Assembly (NCBI RefSeq): GCF_900116495.1
Contig: NZ_FPAY01000001.1
Span: forward strand, 744,001-808,000
Origin: Arthrobacter sp. ov118
GTDB taxonomy: Bacteria > Actinomycetota > Actinomycetes > Actinomycetales > Micrococcaceae
Direction of reading: 5' to 3'
Length of the DNA stretch: 64,000 bases
Position 1 is the first letter of the stretch. Each line of letters begins with the position of its first letter. This document shows positions 49,351-58,186 of the stretch, piece after piece. Under the pieces are notes generated by a model that made no database searches, was not told the origin of the DNA, and saw only the letters and a program-made list of their open reading frames with translations. Both the position numbers and the translations under genes were made by a program.

Positions 49351-49986
49351 ATGACCGCTGTGACCCTGTTGGCCTTCGCCGGGCTGTGCCTGCTGCTCTC
49401 CATCACCCCCGGCCCGGATACCTTCCTGGTGCTGCGGATCTCGCTGCAGAGTGCCGCGGCCGGGCTGGCCGCCGCGCTCGGCTCGGCGCTGGCGTCCATG
49501 GTCTGGGCCGCGCTGGTGGGCGTGGGGCTCGCCGCCATCCTGGAGGACTCCGCGGAAGTGTTCCGCTGGCTAAAGATCGCCGGCGGGCTGTACCTGCTGT
49601 ACTTGGGAATCTCCTCGCTGATCCGGGCACGCCGCACCAAAACCTCGGCAGCGGCCGGACAGTTTCCCCGCCGAAGCTACAGCCGGAAGGCGGGGTTCGG
49701 CGCCGGCGCGCTCTCCACACTGCTCAACCCCAAGGTCGGCCTGTTCTACCTCGCCGTCGTGCCCCAGTTCATTCCACATGGCGGCAACACACTGGACACC
49801 GCCATGGTGCTGGGCGTGATCGAAAGCGTCATCGGCTTCCTTTACTTGGCGGCCGTCTCCATTGCCGCGGCAAAGGCCATGGCCTGGCTCCAGCGTCCCC
49901 GCGTCAGCAGCTGGCTCGAACGCGGCAGCAGCGGCATCATCGCCGCACTCGGCCTCGGCGTCCTGGCTTCGGGCACCAACGCCTGA
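49351..49986 (+). CDS. LysE family amino acid exporter, 211 aa
   Basis: The ATG follows GGAGAATGGAGCC. Five to six helices are present with the LysE/RhtB landmarks LLLSITPGPDTFLVLRISL near the N-terminus, WLKIAGGLYLLYLGISSL and GALSTLLNPKVGLFYLAVVPQF. The family exports amino acids or homoserine lactone analogues. Length is standard. It is a single gene divergent from the DUF3311/symporter pair; the frame upstream of 49351 covers only the intergenic space and was not used. The substrate is unknown. Confidence 0.9.
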   Translation: MTAVTLLAFAGLCLLLSITPGPDTFLVLRISLQSAAAGLAAALGSALASMVWAALVGVGLAAILEDSAEVFRWLKIAGGLYLLYLGISSLIRARRTKTSAAAGQFPRRSYSRKAGFGAGALSTLLNPKVGLFYLAVVPQFIPHGGNTLDTAMVLGVIESVIGFLYLAAVSIAAAKAMAWLQRPRVSSWLERGSSGIIAALGLGVLASGTNA

Positions 49987-50070
49987 CCAGCGGCTCGGGC
50001 ACCGGCAAGTTTCTGTCGGGAAGCTTGAGGGCGCGCATTTGTATTCCCGTACCACCTGAACTGGCGGAAT

Positions 50071-50475
50071 TTAGTTTGTCGGGCTTGATGAGTCCCTTGA
50101 ATTGTGAAGTGGACCCTGCCCGCCAGCATCGCCATGATCGGCGCCAGTAAGAACCTCAACAACGGCGAGCTGGCCGGTGGTGTCAGGAATACCAGGGAAT
50201 TGTACGTGCGGGGCATCAACAGTCGGCGCAGGCGGCTGGCTCACTGAACGCATGCGAAGAAGCGCAATGGCGGAAATGAGGAACCACGCGATATTTGTGG
50301 CCACTGATGGCCATGCTTGGTGGAATGCGCCATTGACGATAAAGGCACAAGCGCCGAGGAGGTTTGCCGTCTGGAAACCCCTGCCGGCCTTTAACCAATT
50401 CATGGAGACAGCAAGATACGCACTGAGTATCGCAGCGGCACCCGCCCAGCCAGCAATTTCCCACAGCAGTTCCAT
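50071..50475 (-). CDS. CBU_0592 family small membrane protein, 134 aa
   Basis: Three helices are visible: ELLWEIAGWAGAAAILSAYL, FQTANLLGACAFIVNGAFHQ and VATNIAWFLISAIALLRM. This matches the CBU_0592 family pattern of roughly 80-90 residues, here with a polar C-terminal tail of about 45 residues without family resemblance. Base composition is lower in GC and codons less biased than in the neighbours, which may indicate recent acquisition. No function is known. The gene converges with the LysE gene. Confidence 0.78.
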   Translation of the reverse strand: MELLWEIAGWAGAAAILSAYLAVSMNWLKAGRGFQTANLLGACAFIVNGAFHQAWPSVATNIAWFLISAIALLRMRSVSQPPAPTVDAPHVQFPGIPDTTGQLAVVEVLTGADHGDAGGQGPLHNSRDSSSPTN

Positions 50476-50632
50476 GGCGTTCCTTCAGGTGTTGCCCGCC
50501 CGTCAGCGTCAGGCGGTAGGTGCTGATGTCGCTGGGCTCCTGGGGTTCGGCTCAAGCTTGGCAGCCGAGCGCAGCTGCATAAATTGTACGCGTGTACGTG
50601 CCGTCGGAGGTCAGCCGCAGAGCTCACAAAGA

Positions 50633-50682
50633 GGACCTCCGGTATCGGTAGGGTCTGAATCCCGTTTCGATACCGGAGGTCC
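50633..50682 (-). terminator. Long hairpin after purU
   Basis: Perfect 15-base arms (50633-50647 and 50668-50682, GGACCTCCGGTATCG and its complement) enclose a 20-base loop. It starts 38 bases past the purU stop codon, with CTCTTTG following on the minus strand. A transposon end is an alternative. Confidence 0.65.
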
Positions 50683-50720
50683 CGGTGATCATGCCCCGGA
50701 GCGTCGGCGCGGGGGCATTC

Positions 50721-51617
50721 CTATCGAAGTACCACAGTGCGGTTTCCCTGCAGGATGACCCTGCCCTCACAGTGCCAGCGGACGGCGTTGGAGAGCGCCT
50801 TGCATTCGGTATCGCGTCCGGCAGCCACCAGGTCTTCGGGGCCGTAGGTGTGGTCCACTTCCACCACCTGCTGGGCGATGATCGGTCCCTCGTCCAGCTC
50901 CGCGTTGACGTAGTGGGCCGTGGCGCCGACGGTCTTGACGCCGCGGGCGTAGGCCTGGTGGTACGGCTTGGCGCCCTTGAAGCTGGGCAGGAAGGAGTGG
51001 TGGATGTTGATGGCCCGGCCGTCCAGCTTGCGGGTCAACTCGTCGCTGAGCACCTGCATGTAGCGTGCCAGCACCACGAGCTCCACGTCGAGTTCGTCCA
51101 CGAGCTCCAGGAGCCTGGCTTCGGCCGCCGGCTTGGTTTCCGGTGTCACCGGGATGTGATGGAACGGGATGCCGTGCCATTCCACCAGTGTCTGGTGGTC
51201 CGTGTGGTTGGACACCACGGCAACCACGTCCATGGGCAGTTCGCCGATCCGGGCCCGGAACAGCAGGTCGTTGAGGCAGTGGCCGAACTTGGACACCATG
51301 ATCAGCACCTTGCGCTTGGCCCCGTTGGGTTCCAGCTGCCACCGCATGCCGAACTTGTCAGCGACCGGCGCGAAGGCCGCCCGCAGCGAGTCGGCCGTGG
51401 TCTCGTCGCCTTCGGAGGCGAAGTGCACGCGCATGAAGAAGTGCCCTTCGGAGCGTTCACCGAACTGCTTGTTGTCGATGATGTCGCAGCCGTGCTCGAA
51501 CAGGAAGCTGGAGACGGCGTACACGATCCCGGGCGATTCGGGGCAGTCCAGGGTCAGGACATGTTCCACGGTGGTGGCCTGCTTTGGGTCAGGAAGATAG
51601 GTCTGGGTGGTGGTCAT
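50721..51617 (-). CDS. purU: Formyltetrahydrofolate deformylase PurU, 298 aa
   Basis: An N-terminal ACT domain (HVLTLDCPESPGIVYAVSSF) is followed by the formyltransferase fold with the catalytic region LDGRAINIHHSFLPSFKGAK, containing the His of the Asn-His-Asp triad, and VKTVGATAHYVNAELDEGPI. The enzyme hydrolyses 10-formyl-THF to THF and formate, which balances one-carbon units. Position at the end of the sarcosine oxidase operon, 3 bases after sdaA, fits disposal of the methyl-derived one-carbon unit. Length is typical. Confidence 0.95.
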   Translation of the reverse strand: MTTTQTYLPDPKQATTVEHVLTLDCPESPGIVYAVSSFLFEHGCDIIDNKQFGERSEGHFFMRVHFASEGDETTADSLRAAFAPVADKFGMRWQLEPNGAKRKVLIMVSKFGHCLNDLLFRARIGELPMDVVAVVSNHTDHQTLVEWHGIPFHHIPVTPETKPAAEARLLELVDELDVELVVLARYMQVLSDELTRKLDGRAINIHHSFLPSFKGAKPYHQAYARGVKTVGATAHYVNAELDEGPIIAQQVVEVDHTYGPEDLVAAGRDTECKALSNAVRWHCEGRVILQGNRTVVLR

Positions 51618-51620
51618 GGC

Positions 51621-53036
51621 TCAGCACTCGATCACATTCACGGCGAGGCCGCCTCGGGACGTTTCCTTGTACTTGGTTTTCATGTCAGCTCCTGTGTCAC
51701 GCATGGTTTTGATGGCCTTGTCGAGGGAGACCTTGTGGCTGCCGTCCCCGTGGAGGGCCAGCCTGGCCGCGTTGATAGCCTTCACGCTGGCTATGGCGTT
51801 GCGCTCGATACAGGGGATCTGCACGAGTCCGCCCACGGGATCGCAAGTGAGCCCGAGGTTGTGTTCGATGCCCACTTCAGCGGCGTTCTCCACCTGGCCC
51901 GGCGTTCCGCCGAGGACCTCGCAAAGCCCTGCGGCGGCCATCGAGCAGGCCGAACCCACCTCGCCCTGGCACCCCACTTCCGCACCCGAGATGGAGGCGT
52001 TCGTCTTGAACAGAATTCCGACGGCGGCCGCCGCCAGGAGGAAGCGGACCACGCCGTCGTCGTCGGCTCCCGGCACGAACTTGACGTAATAGTGCAGGAC
52101 CGCCGGCACGATGCCGGCCGCTCCGTTGGTGGGCGCGGTGACGATGCGCCCGCCGGCGGCGTTCTCTTCGTTGACGGCCAGGGCGAACAGGTTCACCCAT
52201 TCCATCGCCAGCAGTGGGTCGGCGGGCACCTGGACGAGGGAGGGCGTGCCTGCCGCGGCTTCGGCAGTGGCGGCCGAAGCCGTCAGCGTCCGGAACAGTG
52301 CCGGGGCGCGGCGCGTCACGTTCAGCCCGCCGGGCAAGATGCCCTCCGCGGTGCAGCCGTTCTGCACGCATTCGCGCATCACGGACCAGAGATCCAGGAG
52401 TTTCGCGCGGAGCTCGGCCTCGGTGCGCCACGTCAGTTCGTTGGCCAGCATGACGTCGGAGATGGACATGTCCTCCCGGCGGCAGATCTCCAGCAGTTCA
52501 TCGGCGGTGCTGAAGGGGTAGGGCAGCACGGTGTCATCCGCCACCACCCTGTCCGCGCCCTCCGCGTCGCCGTCCACCACGAAGCCGCCTCCGATGGAGT
52601 AGTAGCTCCGCTCCCGCAGCACTGCCCCGGTGTGGTCCAGTGCGCGGAAGGTCATGCCGTTGGGGTGGGCGGGAAGGGATTTGCGGCGGTGCAGCAGCAC
52701 GTCCTCGTCCCAGTTGAAATCAACCCGGTGGGTCCCGCCGATGTGCAGCTCGGCATCCAGCGCCGCGGCCGCCACCTGGTCGTCGGCGGTGAAGGTGTTC
52801 ACCGTTTCCGGTTCAAGGCCCTGCAGTCCGAGGACCACCGCCTTGTCGGACCCGTGGCCCCGGCCGGTGGCGCCGAGGGAACCGAAGAGCTCTGACTGCA
52901 CCCGGACGGTGGAGCTGAGCTGCCCGTCGCCCTTTAGTCCGTCGGCGAACAGCTTAGCCGCCCGCATCGGGCCCACGGTGTGCGAGGACGAGGGCCCGAT
53001 GCCTACGGAAAACAGGTCCAGGACGCTGAGCGCCAT
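51621..53036 (-). CDS. sdaA: L-serine ammonia-lyase SdaA (single-chain, iron-sulfur), 471 aa
   Basis: The start MALSVLDLFSVGIGPSSSHT overlaps the soxG stop codon by one base (TAATG), and the frame extending into soxG is rejected. The beta domain with VGPMRAAKLF and the alpha domain with AGIVPAVLHYYVKF are joined in one chain. Iron-sulfur ligand cysteines are in GCQGEVGSACSMAAAG and CDPVGGLVQIPCIERN. It converts serine to pyruvate and ammonia. In this operon it follows SHMT, which turns glycine plus methylene-THF into serine, so sarcosine carbon can reach central metabolism. Confidence 0.95.
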   Translation of the reverse strand: MALSVLDLFSVGIGPSSSHTVGPMRAAKLFADGLKGDGQLSSTVRVQSELFGSLGATGRGHGSDKAVVLGLQGLEPETVNTFTADDQVAAAALDAELHIGGTHRVDFNWDEDVLLHRRKSLPAHPNGMTFRALDHTGAVLRERSYYSIGGGFVVDGDAEGADRVVADDTVLPYPFSTADELLEICRREDMSISDVMLANELTWRTEAELRAKLLDLWSVMRECVQNGCTAEGILPGGLNVTRRAPALFRTLTASAATAEAAAGTPSLVQVPADPLLAMEWVNLFALAVNEENAAGGRIVTAPTNGAAGIVPAVLHYYVKFVPGADDDGVVRFLLAAAAVGILFKTNASISGAEVGCQGEVGSACSMAAAGLCEVLGGTPGQVENAAEVGIEHNLGLTCDPVGGLVQIPCIERNAIASVKAINAARLALHGDGSHKVSLDKAIKTMRDTGADMKTKYKETSRGGLAVNVIEC

Positions 53037-53686
53037 TAGGGGACCTCGGCTGAGGCGTACTCCCGCATGGCGTCCAGGAGCCACCGGCCCAGGAAGTCGG
53101 CAAAGGACGCCCTCGGGAGGACCCGGAAGCTTTCCTCGCCGGTCTTCCAAAGAATGGCCGGGATGTTGCCGATCATCGTGGAGAAGGCCGTTCCGGCTTT
53201 GAACTCGCGCGGGTGCAGATCCAGCGAGCAGCCTTTTTCCAGCACCGCCCGGGCCCGCGGGCCGGTGAGCTCGAAGGTGGTGCGGTTGGCGGACAGGTCC
53301 ACCACCTGGCCTTCGCCATCTGCCAGGGCGGACTGCAGGGCCTGGATCAGGGCGCCGCCCAGGGACTCGTGCGCTTCCGCGGGGGCCACGACGAGGAACT
53401 CGGCGGGACCCAGCCACAGGACGGAGGTCTCACCGCTGCCGCGGATCTCACCGGATGCCGCCGGAAGCCCTCCGGTAACGGACGCGAGCCGGTCCGCCGT
53501 TTCGGTGCCGGCGGCCGCCCGGACGCCCAGCAGGGTGAGGTAGGGCAGCTCGGCGAGTTCCACGGTGCCCGCCAGGGAGCCCGCTGCGAAGGCTTCCAAC
53601 AGGTGCGACGCCGGGCTGGTGCGCACGGCGAGGTCCTTTTCTGCGTGGTTCCTTGCGGAGGTGTGGGATGTTGCTGTTTCAGCCAT
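53036..53686 (-). CDS. soxG: Sarcosine oxidase gamma subunit, 216 aa
   Basis: The ATG giving MAETATSH overlaps the soxA stop by 8 bases. The protein has the SoxG pattern: VELAELPYLTLLGVRA, SVLWLGPAEFLVVAP, NRTTFELTGPRARAVLEKGC and FSTMIGNIPAILWKTGEES, a GcvT-like fold lacking its folate site. The subunit stabilises the heterotetramer and may bind the alpha chain. An extra N-terminal polar segment of about 25 residues is present. The order B-D-A-G is the classical one. Confidence 0.92.
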   Translation of the reverse strand: MAETATSHTSARNHAEKDLAVRTSPASHLLEAFAAGSLAGTVELAELPYLTLLGVRAAAGTETADRLASVTGGLPAASGEIRGSGETSVLWLGPAEFLVVAPAEAHESLGGALIQALQSALADGEGQVVDLSANRTTFELTGPRARAVLEKGCSLDLHPREFKAGTAFSTMIGNIPAILWKTGEESFRVLPRASFADFLGRWLLDAMREYASAEVP

Positions 53687-56627
53687 CTTTGCGGGTCCCT
53701 TCGGGGTCAAAAAGCACGGTTTCTGCGACAACAACGTCCACCAGCTGGTCGCCGGCGGCTGCCACCAGGGTTTCGCCGATGCGGTTGCGGCCGTTCTTGA
53801 TCAGGGCCAGGCCGAACGACCTGCCCAGCGCTGCGCTGTGGTAGCTGGAGGTGACGAAGCCTTCCATCGGCACCGGTCCGTAGGCCGGGTTGGCGGAGCG
53901 GCCCTTTTCCACGAGCTGGGTTCCCTCGGGGAGCCGCAGCGTGCCGTCCACGGGAAGGACGCTGACCAGGTGCTTGCGGTCCTCGCGCTGCCCGTCCACA
54001 CGGGAGTAGGAGCGCTTGCCGATGAAGTCCTTGACCTTTGAGACAACCCATTCCATCCCGGCGTCCTGTGGGGTGACGGTTCCGTCCGTGTCCTGCCCGA
54101 CGATGGGGTAGCCCTTTTCGGCGCGCAGCACGTGCATGGTTTCGGTGCCGTAGGGGGTGATGTTGAATTCAGCCCCGGCCGCTGCCACGGCTTCCCAGGT
54201 GTTCAGGCCGTACCAGGTCGGGATGTTGATTTCGTAGGCGAGTTCGCCGGAGAAGGAGATCCTGCAGATGCGGGCCCGCACTCCGGAGGCGAGGGTGGTT
54301 TCGCGGAAGGTCATGAACGGGAACGCTTCGGCCTCCAGCCCGCCGTCGGCGGCCAGTTCCGGGGCCACCTTGGCGATCACCGCGCGGGATTTGGGCCCGA
54401 CGACGGCAATGGTGGACCACTGTTCGGTCACCGACGTGCAGTGCACGTCCAGTTCCGGCCATTCGGTCTGCAGCCATTCCTCCAGCCAGTCCAGGACCTT
54501 GGCGGCACCGCCGGTGGTGGTGGTCATGAAGTACCGGTCCTCGTCCAGGCGCAGGGTCACGCCGTCGTCGAAGATCATGCCGTCCGCCATGCACATCACG
54601 CCGTACCGGGCAGAACCGGGCGCCAGCTTCTTGAACGCGTTGGTGTAGATGCGGTTGAGGAACTCCCCCGCGTCCTTGCCCCGGATCTCGATCTTGCCCA
54701 GGGTGGTGGCGTCCATGAAGCCGACGGATTCCCGGACGGCGGCGCATTCGCGGAGCACCGCTGCGTCCATGTCCTCGCCGTTCTGCGGGTAGTACCAGGG
54801 CCGCTTCCACTGCCCCACGTCCTCGAACAGTGCCCCCTGCGCCACGTGCCACGGCTGGATCGACGTGACGCGGGCGGGGTCGAACAGTTCGCCGCGCTGG
54901 CGTCCGGCCAGGGCCGCAAAGGCCACGGGGGTGAACGGCGCCCGGTAGGTGGTGGTGCCGATGTCGCCGATGCCCCGGGACGCCTCCCCCGCCTGCCGGA
55001 GGGCGGCGGCGATGACGCCGATCGCGTTGACGCCGGAGGTCTTGCCCTGGTCGTTGGCGGTGCTGATGGAGGTGTAGCGCTTGATGTGCTCCACGGACCG
55101 CATCCCGGCCCCGGTGGAGCGCAGCACGTCGGCGACGGACTGGTCCCGCTGGAAGTCTACAAAGTGGTGGTGCCAGTCATCGGGCGTGCCGCTCTGGCCG
55201 GGAACCAGCCACAGCTGGCGGGTGGGGCCGGATGCTTTCGGCTCGCCGATTACGGAGGGGACGACGTCGGAGGTGAAGCCGGCCGCGATGGCCGCGGTGG
55301 CGCCTGCAGAGATGCCTTCGGCGAGGCAGTCCTCGAGTTCGAAGCTGCCGCGGCCGGAGCCGATGATCTGTTGGTCGCGGACCACGGTGCTCGGCACGAA
55401 GGCCGCCAGGTCCTCGTCCCAGCGCAGCTTTCCCTGCCGCTGCGAGTGCAGGTGCACCAGCGGGCTCCAGCCGCCGGCGACCGCCAGCAGGTCGCAGGCG
55501 ATCTCTTCGACGCCGGAGGTGAGTTCGCCGTCGTTGTTGATGCTGCGGACGGTCACGCCGTCGAGGCGGCCTGCGCTCTCGGAAGCGGAGGACGTGTTGG
55601 CCACGGCGCTGCCGATCAGCACGCGGGTGCCGGCTTCGACGGCGGCGGCAGCCACCGGGGTGAGGCCCGGACGGGCGTCGACGACGGCCGCGACCTTGAT
55701 GCCGGCGGCCCGGAGGTCGGAGGCCAGGGCGTAGGCGGAGTCGTTGGTGGTGCTGATGACCACGCGCTGCCCGGGGGCGACGGCGTAGCGGTTGAGGTAG
55801 GTGCGGACGGCCGAGGCGAGCATAATGCCGGGGCGGTCGTTGTTTTCGAACACCAGGGGCCGTTCGTGGGCGCCGGGAGCGAGGACCACCTGCTTGGCAC
55901 GCACGTGCCAGATCCGCTGGCGGGACACTCCGGAGGCTGCCGGGCCGGGCAGGTGGTCGGTGCGGTTCTGCACGGCAATGACGTAGTTGGAGTCGTAGGC
56001 GCTGAAGGCCGTGGTGCGGTTCAGGACGGTGCATTCGGCCCCGGAGACGAGTTCGCTCTCAACGTCCGCCACCCACTCCAGGGCCGGCTTGCCCTCGATG
56101 GTCTCGGCCAGGCCGGGAGCGGTGGAACCGGACAGGAGCGTCCCGCCCAGTTCGGGCTGGTCGTCCATCAGGATCACGCGGGCACCGGTGCGCACGGCTT
56201 CGCGGGCTGCGGCCAGGCCGGCGGGGCCGCCGCCGATCACCAGGACGTCCGTGTGGACATATTTCTTGTCGTACTCGGCGCGGTCGTCCTCCGGGTCCAG
56301 CCGGCCCAGGCCGTTCAGCAGGTCGGCGGCCAGGCCGTCCACCAGGGTGACGGTGGTGGCCGGGAGCATGGATTCGGCCACGTGGCCCGGGAACCGAGGT
56401 TCGATCCGGACCAGCGCGTTGGGTTCCTCCACGCCGGCGGCCAGGATGCCGCGGGGCCGGTCCTCGTACAGCGAGTTGCCGGCGGCGACCCGGCCGTGGG
56501 CGATCAGGGCGGAGGCGAGGGTGTCGCCGGGGTGGCCGGTGAATTCCTCGCCGTCCACGCTGAAGCGCCAGGTGATGCTACGGTCGATGCGTCCGCCGGT
56601 GCTGAGGCGGTGCTGCTGGGTGGTCAT
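53679..56627 (-). CDS. soxA: Sarcosine oxidase alpha subunit, 982 aa
   Basis: Domains in order: an N-terminal 2Fe-2S-fold-like part (GRIDRSITWRFSVDGEEFTG), an NAD(P)/FAD-binding part with VIGGGPAGLAAAREAVRTGA near residue 130 and VVLAPGAHERPLVFENNDRP, then a C-terminal aminomethyltransferase (GcvT-like) domain from about residue 600 (IQPWHVAQGALFEDVGQWKR split, YTNAFKKLAPGSARYGVM). The chain oxidises sarcosine with the beta subunit and passes the methylene group to THF. The start overlaps the soxD stop (ATGA). Length (982) is usual for actinobacteria. Confidence 0.95.
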   Translation of the reverse strand: MTTQQHRLSTGGRIDRSITWRFSVDGEEFTGHPGDTLASALIAHGRVAAGNSLYEDRPRGILAAGVEEPNALVRIEPRFPGHVAESMLPATTVTLVDGLAADLLNGLGRLDPEDDRAEYDKKYVHTDVLVIGGGPAGLAAAREAVRTGARVILMDDQPELGGTLLSGSTAPGLAETIEGKPALEWVADVESELVSGAECTVLNRTTAFSAYDSNYVIAVQNRTDHLPGPAASGVSRQRIWHVRAKQVVLAPGAHERPLVFENNDRPGIMLASAVRTYLNRYAVAPGQRVVISTTNDSAYALASDLRAAGIKVAAVVDARPGLTPVAAAAVEAGTRVLIGSAVANTSSASESAGRLDGVTVRSINNDGELTSGVEEIACDLLAVAGGWSPLVHLHSQRQGKLRWDEDLAAFVPSTVVRDQQIIGSGRGSFELEDCLAEGISAGATAAIAAGFTSDVVPSVIGEPKASGPTRQLWLVPGQSGTPDDWHHHFVDFQRDQSVADVLRSTGAGMRSVEHIKRYTSISTANDQGKTSGVNAIGVIAAALRQAGEASRGIGDIGTTTYRAPFTPVAFAALAGRQRGELFDPARVTSIQPWHVAQGALFEDVGQWKRPWYYPQNGEDMDAAVLRECAAVRESVGFMDATTLGKIEIRGKDAGEFLNRIYTNAFKKLAPGSARYGVMCMADGMIFDDGVTLRLDEDRYFMTTTTGGAAKVLDWLEEWLQTEWPELDVHCTSVTEQWSTIAVVGPKSRAVIAKVAPELAADGGLEAEAFPFMTFRETTLASGVRARICRISFSGELAYEINIPTWYGLNTWEAVAAAGAEFNITPYGTETMHVLRAEKGYPIVGQDTDGTVTPQDAGMEWVVSKVKDFIGKRSYSRVDGQREDRKHLVSVLPVDGTLRLPEGTQLVEKGRSANPAYGPVPMEGFVTSSYHSAALGRSFGLALIKNGRNRIGETLVAAAGDQLVDVVVAETVLFDPEGTRKDG

Positions 56628-56938
56628 TGAACGGCGCCTTCCGGTGATGCAGAGGTGGTGGTGGCGGAATCGGGGCGCGGTGCGCCTGTGGGGTAAACGG
56701 CCTGGATGTCATAGCTGACGGTGTCCCGGAGCATGTTGAACCACTGCCGGCAGCCGGTGCTGTGCACCCACCGTTCGGCGAAGGCGCCCTTAGGGTTGTC
56801 CCGGTAGAACAGGAGTTCGGCCCATTCACGGTCGTTCAGCGCGGCGGGGTCTTTGGGGTAAGGCACGTGGGCCTGGCCGCCGTAGTGGAATTCGGTTTCG
56901 TCCCGCGGGCCGCAGTTGGGGCACGGTATGAGGAGCAT
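56624..56938 (-). CDS. soxD: Sarcosine oxidase delta subunit, 104 aa
   Basis: The small zinc-binding subunit has all four ligands at the expected spots: Cys6 and Cys9 in IPCPNCGPRDE, His59 and Cys63 in WVHSTGCRQWF. The core WAELLFYRDNPKGAFAERW is highly conserved in the family. A Thr/Ser-rich tail follows. It lies between soxB and soxA, 27 bases after soxB, and overlaps soxA by 4 bases. It completes the heterotetrameric enzyme. Confidence 0.95.
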   Translation of the reverse strand: MLLIPCPNCGPRDETEFHYGGQAHVPYPKDPAALNDREWAELLFYRDNPKGAFAERWVHSTGCRQWFNMLRDTVSYDIQAVYPTGAPRPDSATTTSASPEGAVQ

Positions 56939-56965
56939 CTGCGTCTTCTTTCTGGTGGACGGCGG

Positions 56966-58186
56966 CTAGTGGGCCACGGCGGCGGCGCCGTGTTCGTCGA
57001 TCAGGGCGCCGGTTTCGAAGCGTTCCAGCGCGAACGGCTTGTTCAGCTTGTGCGGGGCGCCGGTGGCGATGGTGTGGGCAAACGTCAGGCCGGCGGCGGG
57101 AGTGCCCTTGAACCCGCCGGTACCCCAGCCGCAGTTGACGAACATGTTCTCCACCGGGGTGGTGCCCACGATCGGGGAGGCGTCCAGCGTGGTGTCGACG
57201 ATCCCGCCCCAGGTCCGGAGCACGTGCGCCCGGGCGAAAATGGGGAAGAGTTCGACGGCGGCGGCCATCTGCTGCTCGATGACGTGGAAGGATCCGCGCT
57301 GGCCGTAGCCGTTGTAGGAGTCAACGCCGGCGCCCATGACCAGTTCGCCCTTGTGGGCCTGGGAGACGTAGACGTGGACGTGGTTGGACATGACGACGGT
57401 CGGGTGGACCGGCTCGTGCAGTTCGGAGACCAGCGCCTGCAGGGGGTGGGACTGGATGGGGAGGCGGAAGCCCGCCATTTCGGCCAGGACCGAGCTGTGG
57501 CCGGCGGCGCACAGGCCCACCTTTTCGGTGTTGATGGTGCCCCGGTTGGTCTTGACGCCCACCACGCGGTTGCCGTCTTTGAGGAAGCCGGTGACTTCAC
57601 AGTTCTGGATGATGTCGACGCCCAACTCATCGCACTTGCGGGCGAAGGCCCAGGCAACGTGGTCGTGCTTGGCGATGCCTGCCCTTGGCTGGTACGTGGC
57701 GCCCATGACGGGGTAGCGGATGTTGTCGCTGATGTTCAGGATGGGGCACAGTTCCTTGACCTGCTCCGGGTCCAGCCATTCCGCGTCGACGCCGTTGAGC
57801 TTGTTGGCGCCCACCCGCCGCATGCTTTCGCGCACATCGCCGAGGGTGTGGGCCAGGTTCATGACGCCGCGCTGGCTGAAGAGGAAATCGTATTCGAGCT
57901 CCTCCGGCAGGATTTCCCACAGTTTGAGGGAGTGCTCGTAGATCGCCGCGCTCTCGTCCCAGAGGTAGTTGGAGCGGATGATCGTGGTGTTCCGGGCCAT
58001 GTTGCCGCCGGCCAGCCAGCCCTTTTCCAGGACGGCGATGTTGGTCATGCCGTGGTTCTTCGCCAGGAAGTACGCGGTGGCCAGGCCGTGTCCGCCGCCG
58101 CCGACAATGACGGCGTCATAGGAGGACTTGGGTTCCGGGTTCCGCCAGAGGAAGTCCGGGTGTTCCGGAAGTTGCTGGGTGCTCAC
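56966..58186 (-). CDS. soxB: Sarcosine oxidase beta subunit, 406 aa
   Basis: The FAD-binding motif is YDAVIVGGGGHGLATAYFL near residue 25, and the covalent-FMN region contains NTTIIRSNYLWDESAAIYEH and ILNISDNIRYPVMGATYQPR. The C-terminal FAD segment is VNCGWGTGGFKGTPAAG. It contains the substrate oxidation site for sarcosine. The ATG overlaps the glyA stop by 4 bases. Length matches the family (about 405). Its presence beside glyA, sdaA and purU argues for glycine betaine or creatinine-derived sarcosine catabolism. Confidence 0.95.
   Translation of the reverse strand: MSTQQLPEHPDFLWRNPEPKSSYDAVIVGGGGHGLATAYFLAKNHGMTNIAVLEKGWLAGGNMARNTTIIRSNYLWDESAAIYEHSLKLWEILPEELEYDFLFSQRGVMNLAHTLGDVRESMRRVGANKLNGVDAEWLDPEQVKELCPILNISDNIRYPVMGATYQPRAGIAKHDHVAWAFARKCDELGVDIIQNCEVTGFLKDGNRVVGVKTNRGTINTEKVGLCAAGHSSVLAEMAGFRLPIQSHPLQALVSELHEPVHPTVVMSNHVHVYVSQAHKGELVMGAGVDSYNGYGQRGSFHVIEQQMAAAVELFPIFARAHVLRTWGGIVDTTLDASPIVGTTPVENMFVNCGWGTGGFKGTPAAGLTFAHTIATGAPHKLNKPFALERFETGALIDEHGAAAVAH

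Noticed and set aside
50633..50682. Transposon terminal inverted repeats
   Set aside because: The arms are only 20 bases apart with no transposase gene or target duplication nearby; a hairpin behind purU is simpler.
51621..53417. A longer serine dehydratase extending into soxG
   Set aside because: The family start MALSVLDLFSVG lies at 53036 with a one-base overlap; the upstream part is a shadow of soxG.
54132..56630. An 832-codon open frame on the plus strand opposite soxA
   Set aside because: It is a shadow frame of a high-GC gene: Gly/Ala/Arg/Asp/His-rich, no domain, and the opposite strand encodes a complete sarcosine oxidase alpha subunit.
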